DNA of 64,000 nt, taken from the NCBI RefSeq assembly GCF_003480915.1, contig NZ_QUKD01000016.1, positions 13,505 to 77,504 of the forward strand, in the 5' to 3' direction. How positions within the stretch are numbered: position 1 is the stretch's first letter; each line of letters opens with the position of its first letter. The notes under the pieces are model-generated. The model was not told the origin of the DNA. It did not search any database and saw only the letters and a list, made by a program, of their open reading frames with translations. The position numbers were made by a program, and so were the translations under genes. This stretch comes from Parabacteroides sp. TM07-1AC. Its GTDB lineage: Bacteria > Bacteroidota > Bacteroidia > Bacteroidales > Tannerellaceae. Below, piece by piece: positions 29,969 through 38,305 of this stretch.

Positions 29969-30466
29969 ATGAGACATAATAAGAAATTCAATCATTTAGG
30001 TCGTACAAATACTCACCGTGAAGCAATGCTGTCTAATATGGCTTCTTCTTTGATCAAGCATAAGAGAATCTTTACGACAACAGCAAAAGCAAAAGCACTT
30101 CGTAAGTTTGTAGAACCTCTGATCACAAAATGTAAAGAGGATACAACTCACTCAAGACGTGTAGTATTTAGTACTTTACAGGATAAAAACGCTGTAACAG
30201 AACTGTTCAAGGAAGTAGCTCAGAAGATCGGTGATCGTCCGGGTGGTTATACTAGAATTATCAAGACTGGTAACCGTTTAGGTGACAACGCAGCAATGTG
30301 CTTCATTGAATTAGTAGATTACAACGAAAACATGTTGAAGGACACTGCAACTAAGAAAACTGCGAAAACAAGACGTTCTCGTAAGAAATCTACAGCTGCT
30401 GAAACAGCTGCTCCGGTTGCTGAAGCTCCTGCAGCAGAAGCAACAGAAGAAAAAGCTGCAGAGTAA
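29969..30466 (+). CDS. rplQ: 50S ribosomal protein L17
   Basis: 165 residues. The first ~115 are the L17 fold ([20 protein letters not shown], then [19 protein letters not shown]). The rest is an Ala/Glu/Lys-rich, probably disordered tail (ending [13 protein letters not shown]) longer than in E. coli. Last gene of the supercluster, followed by a strong terminator. Confidence 0.97.
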   Translation: MRHNKKFNHLGRTNTHREAMLSNMASSLIKHKRIFTTTAKAKALRKFVEPLITKCKEDTTHSRRVVFSTLQDKNAVTELFKEVAQKIGDRPGGYTRIIKTGNRLGDNAAMCFIELVDYNENMLKDTATKKTAKTRRSRKKSTAAETAAPVAEAPAAEATEEKAAE

Positions 30467-30480
30467 TTTCTGTAACTTAT

Positions 30481-30528
30481 ATAAAACAAAAAGAGCCGTC
30501 ATTTTTATGATGGCTCTTTTTGTTTTAT
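30481..30528. terminator. Bidirectional terminator between rplQ and the TPR gene
   Basis: A palindrome: ATAAAACAAAAAGAGCC (30481-30497) pairs perfectly with GGCTCTTTTTGTTTTAT (30512-30528), with a GTCAT/ATGAT extension and a TTTT loop. U-tracts arise on both strands, so it can end the ribosomal supercluster and the convergent TPR/TonB operon. Confidence 0.9.
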
Positions 30529-30546
30529 AGGGTTCTATATTTCTGT

Positions 30547-32127
30547 TCATTTGATATTCTTTAACGCCTCTTGAGCGGTAGTATTGGAGGGATCGATAGT
30601 TATAATCTTATTCCAGTAATTTTTAGAATTTTCCATATCCTGTTTCAGGTAATGGTAGTAACCCAGATAGCGGTAGCATTCTATCAATTCATTTCTATAT
30701 TTATCTTTATTCTTTTCAAGAATTGGAATACATGATTCGTAATAAGGTTTAGCCAAGCCCTGTTCCGTTTCCGGATCTGACAGAGCCTGCGTACGTGCCT
30801 GCCATAAACTACCCAGATGACTGTCAGGTACGCGTTCTTTTACAATAGCAAACAGACTGTCAGCTTTAGACAGGTAGTTTTTTGATATCGTACTGTCCTT
30901 GGATGCAGCTGTATAATAATATTTACCTAACTGATAATAGTCAGCGGCTTCTGCAGACTCTCCCATTGCTTCTATATATTGCCTGTATGCAGTTATGGCT
31001 TCAGTGTTATTCTCGCTATTACTATAGACTTCCGCCAGGTCTTTGTAGATCTCACTGTGGGAAGGGTTTTCTTTTATTGCTTTTTGTAATGCCTCCGCAG
31101 CCTTATCGTACTGTTTTGCTTTATTGAGTAAGCGGCCATAATATAAATAATCCTGCCATATGTATTTGGCATCCGGATCATTGAAGAATGTTTTTACTTC
31201 TTCCAGTCCTTTTTCATAAGCCTTGGTTTCATAATCGTTGTAGATAGCCAGGCGTTTCAGTAAGAAGTTGCCCGGATCTGTAGCCTGTCCTTTATTGATT
31301 GCTTTTTCTGCTTCTGCATATTGCTTGTTAAAGAACAGAGCTGATGCATAATGAATCAGATTGTCTATTGAATATACTCCTTCGGTCATGTAGGTTTTAT
31401 AGGCTGCTATTGCCTGGGAATAATTCCCTTGTAATGAGTATATATTACCTAGCTTGTAATATGCCGGTAAATAATCCGGATAATTGGCTATTACTTTTCT
31501 GAGCATTTCTATAGACAAGGCTGGAGTGACCCCCTGATATACATCTGCATATTTAATATAAGCTTCTTTGCAGGCCGGATCAAAATGGATAGCCTGTTCG
31601 TATCGTCCGGCGGCATCTCCGGGTTTGTCTTTACTGATAAGCCAGTCCCCTTCATATAGGTAAATGGACGGATCGTTGATGTTCTGTTTTTTTGCATTAT
31701 CGAGAGCCGCCTGCGCTTCCGCTTCCATTCCGTTTATTAAATAAGCTTTTGCAATGGCAACATAGACGGGAGGATCTTTTTTATTCACTTTGATTGCGGT
31801 ATCAAACGCTTTTTGTGCTGCAGATTTGTCCGTTTTAAGTAATACTTTCCCTTCTCCGATTTTATTGTATGCATAATCAGGAGATGCATTCCAGCCTTTT
31901 TGGTAATAAGTCAAGGCTTCAGAGATTTTGTTCGTATCATACGCTATTTCTCCTAAATAGTACAAAGCCTCTGCCTGATCGGCAGGGGAACCGTTAAGCT
32001 GTTTCTCAAAAAGCCGGCTTGCAACGGTTGGTTCACCGGCTTTGAAGAAATCAATGCCTTGCCGGTTATCAGCCTGAACGGCTAAAGCAATAAGACTTAA
32101 AATAATTATATATAAATTTCTTTTCAT
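30547..32127 (-). CDS. Secreted tetratricopeptide-repeat protein
   Basis: 526 residues with signal peptide MKRNLYIIILSLIALAVQA; no lipobox, so periplasmic. The mature part is a near-continuous array of TPR units (for example AEALYYLGEIAYDTNKISEAL, PAYYKLGNIYSLQGNYSQAI, EIYKDLAEVYSNSENNTEAI), a protein-interaction solenoid. It is the last gene of the minus-strand run that contains exbB, two exbD, tonB and a PstS-like lipoprotein, starting 21 bases after the latter. TPR proteins in such operons probably scaffold the envelope complex. The substrate or partner is not evident. Confidence 0.85.
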   Translation of the reverse strand: MKRNLYIIILSLIALAVQADNRQGIDFFKAGEPTVASRLFEKQLNGSPADQAEALYYLGEIAYDTNKISEALTYYQKGWNASPDYAYNKIGEGKVLLKTDKSAAQKAFDTAIKVNKKDPPVYVAIAKAYLINGMEAEAQAALDNAKKQNINDPSIYLYEGDWLISKDKPGDAAGRYEQAIHFDPACKEAYIKYADVYQGVTPALSIEMLRKVIANYPDYLPAYYKLGNIYSLQGNYSQAIAAYKTYMTEGVYSIDNLIHYASALFFNKQYAEAEKAINKGQATDPGNFLLKRLAIYNDYETKAYEKGLEEVKTFFNDPDAKYIWQDYLYYGRLLNKAKQYDKAAEALQKAIKENPSHSEIYKDLAEVYSNSENNTEAITAYRQYIEAMGESAEAADYYQLGKYYYTAASKDSTISKNYLSKADSLFAIVKERVPDSHLGSLWQARTQALSDPETEQGLAKPYYESCIPILEKNKDKYRNELIECYRYLGYYHYLKQDMENSKNYWNKIITIDPSNTTAQEALKNIK

Positions 32128-32148
32128 GACTGTAGATATTTATAGGGT

Positions 32149-33087
32149 TTATAACTGATCTCTGACATTTACCAACCTGACAGGTTGTGTTGCTGGAATA
32201 ATTCCAGATTTGAGTATGATCCGTTGTCCGCGATCGCTGGAAATAAAGGTCGTGAACCCGGAAGCCAGTCCCATGCGCGGTTCTGATAAAATCAGAAAAA
32301 CCGGTCTTGTCATTGGATAGCTCTTTAAAGCAATATATGCCTGATACGGTTTGAAACTATTTGTGACAGTCGCATTTCTGTAAGGACTTACTGCCATAAC
32401 TCTTATATTTTCAAGAAAGCTCATGTTTGTGCTATCAGATGGATTGCTGATCCAGTTTGCTCCAATGATTCCTAATGCTCCTCTGTTTCGGGTTACATAC
32501 TCTATCACTTGCCTGTTATCTTTCATAGCATGCAGATTTCCTGCAAAAGCCTCTCCTGCGCAAATCGAGTCAATGGCATAATGCACTGTTCCGGAATTGG
32601 GATTATCGAATACGACTTCAATCATCCCTGATTTATTATCCCGATTGACATCTTTCCATTCTTTCATCTTTCCGGTCAGTATGTCTTTCAATACAGGTAT
32701 TCCGATCAGGGAATCCGTATTTTCTTTATTAACGATCAATGCGATGGCATCAGTCGCTATTTGCATACTTTTAGGGAATAACTTTTTTGAATTCATGAAT
32801 TCTGTTTCTTCTTTGGTCAGCGGACGTGACGTGATTGCCAGTCGGGTACTATCGTGCAACAAACTGTTGATCGTTTCTGTTTCACCGGAGAAATAAGGAA
32901 CAATTCCCGCTTCCTTATAAATACTCTCGAATACCGCTATCTCCTCTTCTACGACAGGAGCAAAGCAACCATCAGAAGCGATTGCTATCACGCCACTGGT
33001 AGGTGTATCTGTCGGAGTGTCGGTATTTTTGTTTTTACAAGAAACCAACAGAACTATACATACCGTTATATAAAAGAAGTTTTTCAT
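32149..33087 (-). CDS. PstS-like substrate-binding lipoprotein
   Basis: 312 residues. The signal sequence MKNFFYITVCIVLLVSCKNK has a clear lipobox (LVSC). A short Thr/Pro/Asp linker leads to a type-2 periplasmic-binding fold of the phosphate-binding PstS kind: GVIAIASDGCFAPVVEEEIA, then the hinge-like SRPLTKEETE, DAIALIVNKENTDSLIG, LKDILTGKMKEWKDV and the SGTVHYAIDSI segment. There is no pstCAB nearby. The gene sits in an ExbB/ExbD/TonB operon, and its ATG overlaps the stop of the small upstream membrane gene (ATGA). A role as ligand sensor or delivery protein for the TonB system is plausible; phosphate itself is unproven. Confidence 0.75.
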   Translation of the reverse strand: MKNFFYITVCIVLLVSCKNKNTDTPTDTPTSGVIAIASDGCFAPVVEEEIAVFESIYKEAGIVPYFSGETETINSLLHDSTRLAITSRPLTKEETEFMNSKKLFPKSMQIATDAIALIVNKENTDSLIGIPVLKDILTGKMKEWKDVNRDNKSGMIEVVFDNPNSGTVHYAIDSICAGEAFAGNLHAMKDNRQVIEYVTRNRGALGIIGANWISNPSDSTNMSFLENIRVMAVSPYRNATVTNSFKPYQAYIALKSYPMTRPVFLILSEPRMGLASGFTTFISSDRGQRIILKSGIIPATQPVRLVNVRDQL

Positions 33088-33263
33088 TGTTTACTGTCTT
33101 TTTTTAGTCTATAGCTTCTGAATAAAGTATAACAGAAGAATAGAATGCCAAATAACATTCTCATCGGGAATGACATCTGCTCATTAAACAAATTGGTGAA
33201 AATCAAAAGAAAGGTCATGCCGAGGTATATCAAAATCATGAATATACCCCAGACAACCTTCAT
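33084..33263 (-). CDS. Small two-TM membrane protein in TonB operon
   Basis: 59 residues from the ATG at 33263, which has GGAGG 14 bases upstream; an in-frame ATG at 33284, two bases after the tonB stop, gives 66 residues. Two hydrophobic segments are visible (VVWGIFMILIYLGMTFLLIF and MLFGILFFCYTLFRSY) and the tail is basic. The stop overlaps the start of the PstS-like gene as ATGA, indicating translational coupling. No known family recognised. Confidence 0.6.
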   Translation of the reverse strand: MKVVWGIFMILIYLGMTFLLIFTNLFNEQMSFPMRMLFGILFFCYTLFRSYRLKKDSKQ

Positions 33264-33285
33264 ATTTATACACTTTACCTCCATA

Positions 33286-34119
33286 TCACTGTAATTTGAA
33301 TCGTACCGGAACTGTAAAATAGACCGGAACCGGTTTGCCATTCTGTTTTCCCGGGAGCCATTGCGGAAGAGACTTGATAACACGTATCGCTTCTTTATCG
33401 CAAGATGGATCCAACTGCTTTAGTATTTCCACTTTCGTTACATCTCCAGTAGGACTGACAACAAAGCGGAGAGTTACTGTTCCCTGAATACCGTTTTCAG
33501 CGGCAATAACCGGATACTTCAAATGAGTACTGATGAATTTCAATAACGCTTCGTTTCCTCCGGGAAATTGCGGCATTTGCTCTACTGCAACGTAAGGGAC
33601 TGTTTCTTCCTCAATCACCTCTTTGTTATCCTTCAAGTCCGCAATATCTATTGCATCTTCACTTTCTGAACCTTTTACATCAGCAACGGATATGGCTAGT
33701 TTGGAGGTCGTCAACTCTTCCTGTGTCTTGATCTCTTCTTCATCCCTTACATCTTTATCCGCCTTGATGACAGGTGGTGTAAATTTGATCGTACTTTTCA
33801 GTACAGGGGGAGGAGGAGCCTCGATCGTACGAATTTGATTTTCTTCCGGTACTTTCGTTTCCATTTGCAGATTAGAAAGTGTAGTCACTTCCAGTACCTG
33901 CTCTTTTGCATGTTGTGGAATTACAGATTTGATCAAAGCCGGCACCGTCATTACCAGAATTGCTCCGATAGCGACGATGATCAGGGCGCGGATATGTCTG
34001 TTTGAGGAATTTTTGCGTAGTTCGTACGCTCCGTATTCTTTGTTTTTCCCCATAAAGATCAGCTCGCACCATTCCGGAGAATTCAGATTTATATTTTTAA
34101 TATTAATCATGATCGTCAT
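33286..34119 (-). CDS. tonB: TonB-family energy transducer
   Basis: 277 residues. Transmits proton-motive force from ExbBD to outer-membrane receptors. A short cytoplasmic N-terminal segment with NKEYGAYELRKNS, seen in many Bacteroidetes TonBs, precedes one TM helix (ALIIVAIGAILVMTVPALI). A periplasmic linker rich in Pro, Glu and Val follows, then the C-terminal TonB domain: MPQFPGGNEALLKFISTHLK, YPVIAAENGIQGTVTLRFVV and LPQWLPGKQNGKPVPVYFTV. The start is chosen at 34119 because its ATG overlaps the exbD stop (ATGA). One of several TonBs expected per genome. Confidence 0.88.
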   Translation of the reverse strand: MTIMINIKNINLNSPEWCELIFMGKNKEYGAYELRKNSSNRHIRALIIVAIGAILVMTVPALIKSVIPQHAKEQVLEVTTLSNLQMETKVPEENQIRTIEAPPPPVLKSTIKFTPPVIKADKDVRDEEEIKTQEELTTSKLAISVADVKGSESEDAIDIADLKDNKEVIEEETVPYVAVEQMPQFPGGNEALLKFISTHLKYPVIAAENGIQGTVTLRFVVSPTGDVTKVEILKQLDPSCDKEAIRVIKSLPQWLPGKQNGKPVPVYFTVPVRFKLQ

Positions 34120-34778
34120 TTTTTATTTGCCTGAGCTATTTCCTTCGAAAGTTCTCCTCCGCTTTTCAGATTGTCGACCAAAAACTTGTCTCCATCCGTG
34201 ATGTCGACGATTGCATATTTGCCGATATTGCATATCTGCATTTCGTCGAGAGCATCTACCAGGTCTTTATAAGAGGCTTCATTGGTAGCTTTGATCAGTA
34301 CGACCGGCGCATCTTTGCCACCTTTTATTTCTGTAGCCTGCTTTTTGAACTCATCTTCAGAAATTTCCTTGTTTAACTTTTTCACTTTCAACTCTGTTAT
34401 CTTTTGCACGGCATCGGAATTACGTTCCAGTAAGATGTTGCGTAATCCGGTAGGTGAGAAATCGGTCGTTTTCAGTGACTCTACATGTTCATAGTCCGGT
34501 TCACCGAAATAGTAATACACCTTGTTGTCTTCTCCCAGTATGAGGGTGATAGCTTTAGATGCTTTTACCTTTGTCTGTTCGGCTTCCGTGACATGATCTT
34601 TCGACGGCATACTAATCTCCATCGTTTGCGGCTTGCTGAGTGAAGTACAAAGCATGAAGAACGTAATCAGTAACATATTCATATCCACCATCGGCGTAAA
34701 GTCGACACGGATATTTATTTTTTTCTGTTTGCCCTTCTTTCCGTCGCTTTTTCCTTTGTCTGTATTTACTTCTGCCAT
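34116..34778 (-). CDS. ExbD/TolR-family biopolymer transport protein
   Basis: 220 residues. Single TM helix (FTPMVDMNMLLITFFMLCTSL) with the conserved ion-channel aspartate in VDMN, preceded by a Lys/Gly-rich cytoplasmic tail. The periplasmic domain carries an insertion (about residues 60-150) before the KATNEASYKDLVDALDEM core. Second of two consecutive exbD genes; they share the TM motif but differ elsewhere, so the stator probably uses both as a heterodimer. Confidence 0.88.
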   Translation of the reverse strand: MAEVNTDKGKSDGKKGKQKKINIRVDFTPMVDMNMLLITFFMLCTSLSKPQTMEISMPSKDHVTEAEQTKVKASKAITLILGEDNKVYYYFGEPDYEHVESLKTTDFSPTGLRNILLERNSDAVQKITELKVKKLNKEISEDEFKKQATEIKGGKDAPVVLIKATNEASYKDLVDALDEMQICNIGKYAIVDITDGDKFLVDNLKSGGELSKEIAQANKK

Positions 34779-34790
34779 AACGTACGTTGT

Positions 34791-35399
34791 TTAAACATTG
34801 TCAGGTACATTTTTGAGCGTTGTTATCAGATTGTATCTGTTTTCTCTCAGGTCCTGCAATGTGTTCATTATATTCTTGATCTTCGGATAAGGCGTCTGCT
34901 GGTCAGCCTTGATGGCGATCACCAGGTCGCGGTTCACTTCGCGGGCATGTTGTACCCATGCCTTAAACTGATTATTGGTGCTGTCGGCCGGGATTCCGTA
35001 GTTTTGCGTCAACCGGTCTTGTTCGGAGGATGGCAAATTCAGAAATTCCTGCATGTTCTGGATTGGAACACCAAAAGAAGGAAGCAGGCTGAATTCGTAT
35101 ATCTCTTTGTCGGTAAAGCTGATACCATAGTCTTGTCCCAGCTTTTTCAATACATTAGCCTTGTCTTCCTGTTTGTCCATGCTCATGAATACTTTTCCGT
35201 CCGTATCTACCAGGATTGAAAGAATATTCGTTTCCGGTATTTTGATTTCGGAAACGGAAGCCGGAGTAGTGACCACTACCGGCTCTTTCTGAATGAAAGT
35301 AGATGTCAGCATGAAGAAAGTAAGCAGCAACACCGTTACATCACTCATTGCCGTCATGTCAATGAATGTGCTTTTGCGTTTTACTATAAGTTTAGGCAT
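34791..35399 (-). CDS. ExbD/TolR-family biopolymer transport protein
   Basis: 202 residues. The TM segment IDMTAMSDVTVLLLTFFMLTSTFI contains the conserved aspartate (SDVT). The periplasmic domain is longer than in E. coli ExbD (141 residues) because of an insert containing the segment DYGISFTDKEIYEFSLLPSF. Five bases downstream of the exbB stop and 12 upstream of the second exbD. Confidence 0.88.
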   Translation of the reverse strand: MPKLIVKRKSTFIDMTAMSDVTVLLLTFFMLTSTFIQKEPVVVTTPASVSEIKIPETNILSILVDTDGKVFMSMDKQEDKANVLKKLGQDYGISFTDKEIYEFSLLPSFGVPIQNMQEFLNLPSSEQDRLTQNYGIPADSTNNQFKAWVQHAREVNRDLVIAIKADQQTPYPKIKNIMNTLQDLRENRYNLITTLKNVPDNV

Positions 35400-35404
35400 A
35401 TGCT

Positions 35405-36214
35405 TCAGTGTTTAGCGGCAAACGTTTGTACGATAGAGAAACCTATTTCATCGATGGCATACGTGATATTATCTATTTTACTGGTGAAATAGTTGTACGA
35501 GATGATAGCCATAGCACCGGTAGCAATACCCAGTGCCGTGTTGACCAGTGCTTCGGAGATACCAGTGGACAGTGCAACAGAATCCGGTGCTCCGGCATTA
35601 GCCAGGGCGGCGAATGAACGGATCATACCTAAAACGGTTCCAAGCAATCCGAATAAAGTACCCAGGGTTGAAATGGTTGCGATTACCGGCAGGTTCTGTT
35701 CCATGACAGGCAATTCCAGCGCGGTACTTTCTTCGATCTCTTTTTGCAGGATGACCATCTTCTGTTCTTTGGTCTGATCGGTTCTGTCCTCGACATCGGC
35801 GTAACGTGTCAATGCCGCATTTACTACATTGGCTACGGAACCCTGTTGTTCTCCGCATGCTTTCCGGGCGGCATCGAGATTACCCTCTTCAAGATCCTTT
35901 TTTATGGTATGAACAAATCCAAGTAAAGCCTTTTTCCCTTTTGAACGACTTATGGCAATAAAGCGTTCCACACTTAGTGTGATAACGGTAAGCAAAAGAG
36001 TAATAACTACAGGGACGATGAAGCCACCCTTATAAATCGTTCCGGCATAGTTGCCCGGAAGAGGATGATTGTCCGGATTATTATCCATGAAGTTGGCAGG
36101 ATTTCCTAATACAAATTTATAAAAGCATACTGCCAGGATAAAGCACACAATGATGACGACACCGGCCGATATACCGTTCGCCGATTTCTTTATAATAGAA
36201 TTATCTGTTTTCAT
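35405..36214 (-). CDS. ExbB/TolQ/MotA-family proton channel protein
   Basis: 269 residues. N-terminal TM (GVVIIVCFILAVCFYKFVLG), second TM (GGFIVPVVITLLLTVITLSVERF), then a cytoplasmic loop and the paired pore helices (LPVIATISTLGTLFGLLGTVLGMIRSFAAL and ISEALVNTALGIATGAMAIISYNYF) typical of MotA/TolQ/ExbB. First of the stator genes; with the two ExbD proteins it should form the proton-driven motor energising the TonB encoded two genes later. Confidence 0.9.
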   Translation of the reverse strand: MKTDNSIIKKSANGISAGVVIIVCFILAVCFYKFVLGNPANFMDNNPDNHPLPGNYAGTIYKGGFIVPVVITLLLTVITLSVERFIAISRSKGKKALLGFVHTIKKDLEEGNLDAARKACGEQQGSVANVVNAALTRYADVEDRTDQTKEQKMVILQKEIEESTALELPVMEQNLPVIATISTLGTLFGLLGTVLGMIRSFAALANAGAPDSVALSTGISEALVNTALGIATGAMAIISYNYFTSKIDNITYAIDEIGFSIVQTFAAKH

Positions 36215-36328
36215 ATTTCAGATTATTAGTTGATTATGGATAAAATAGAAAATAAAAGAGTTGTACATAATGAAATATGTACTCTCTATATTCCTGTTAA
36301 AGACGGGAATTTTATTTTATCGCAGTGA

Positions 36329-36727
36329 TCAAATAACAATCTTTCGCAATACGTACACCTGATGGCTCGTGCGATTACGAAGGGTAGAATAATTTAAGAT
36401 GTTGTAATATGCTCTTATTTCTGAGGTTTTCTGTAGCCTGTTCTGTTCTTTCAGGGTGATGAAATAAGACAATTTGTTCGCTGTCTTCAGTAATGAGGCA
36501 TAGCCTTCTGCTGTTGAGAAATTACGTGCAACAAACAGCCGGTACGCGTCGTTGTTTTTGTTTAACTCAAAATGGTTGAATTGTTGTTGCAGGTCATTCG
36601 GTTCGGTGTAGTTTGAAATACAAATCTGCTCTTCGGGTATTCTTGTACTATTCTTGCTGAAAGCTGCGTCCTGGCTCAGAAGAAACAGGATTAAAATACT
36701 TACTATGTTCAGCAACTTTTTCATCAT
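36329..36727 (-). CDS. Secreted protein of unknown function
   Basis: 132 residues with a signal peptide (MMKKLLNIVSILILFLLSQD, then AAFS). The rest is Asn/Tyr-rich, ending in a basic TSHQVYVLRKIVI. No family recognised. It lies 114 bases upstream of exbB on the same strand, so it may be a separate gene or the head of the operon. An 8-bp inverted repeat sits just upstream of its start. Confidence 0.6.
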   Translation of the reverse strand: MMKKLLNIVSILILFLLSQDAAFSKNSTRIPEEQICISNYTEPNDLQQQFNHFELNKNNDAYRLFVARNFSTAEGYASLLKTANKLSYFITLKEQNRLQKTSEIRAYYNILNYSTLRNRTSHQVYVLRKIVI

Positions 36728-36733
36728 GGTACA

Positions 36734-36755
36734 GTTAATATCTTTCTATATTAAC
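36734..36755 (-). promoter_or_regulatory. Inverted repeat immediately upstream of the secreted-protein gene
   Basis: GTTAATAT-CTTTCT-ATATTAAC is a perfect 8-bp inverted repeat with a six-base spacer, ending seven bases before the start codon of the gene at 36727. It could be an operator or an mRNA leader hairpin; AT-rich chance is a real alternative. Confidence 0.3.
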
Positions 36756-36887
36756 ATATCAGGATATAAAAAGTTGAGAAAAATTTAGAGAAAATGAGTA
36801 TAATTTGTCTTATCGGCTTTTGTTTAATCTATTCCAATATTCATAAATTCTATCGGCTCAGACCAACATTCTGTCGGGACGGATTGT

Positions 36888-36895
36888 TATATTTG
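36888..36895 (+). promoter_or_regulatory. -7 box of the enolase promoter
   Basis: TATATTTG matches the Bacteroidetes -7 consensus. The start codon lies 43 bases further on. The -33 region has only a weak match. Confidence 0.5.
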
Positions 36896-36935
36896 TACTG
36901 ACATGAAAAATAGTATAAAGCAACTAAATATTTAG

Positions 36936-38225
<1,290 letters not shown>

Positions 38226-38248
38226 GAAATAGATTTGATATATATTTG

Positions 38249-38284
38249 AAAGCCTCCCTGGTAGAATTATCAGAGAGGCTTTTT
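38249..38284. terminator. Terminator between enolase and the protease gene
   Basis: AAAGCCTCCCTG at 38249-38260 pairs with CAGAGAGGCTTTT at 38271-38283 with one mismatch and the loop GTAGAATTAT. U-tracts are found on both strands, so it can serve both convergent genes. Confidence 0.75.
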
Positions 38285-38305
38285 ATGTATATGCAGATTT
38301 ATCCT

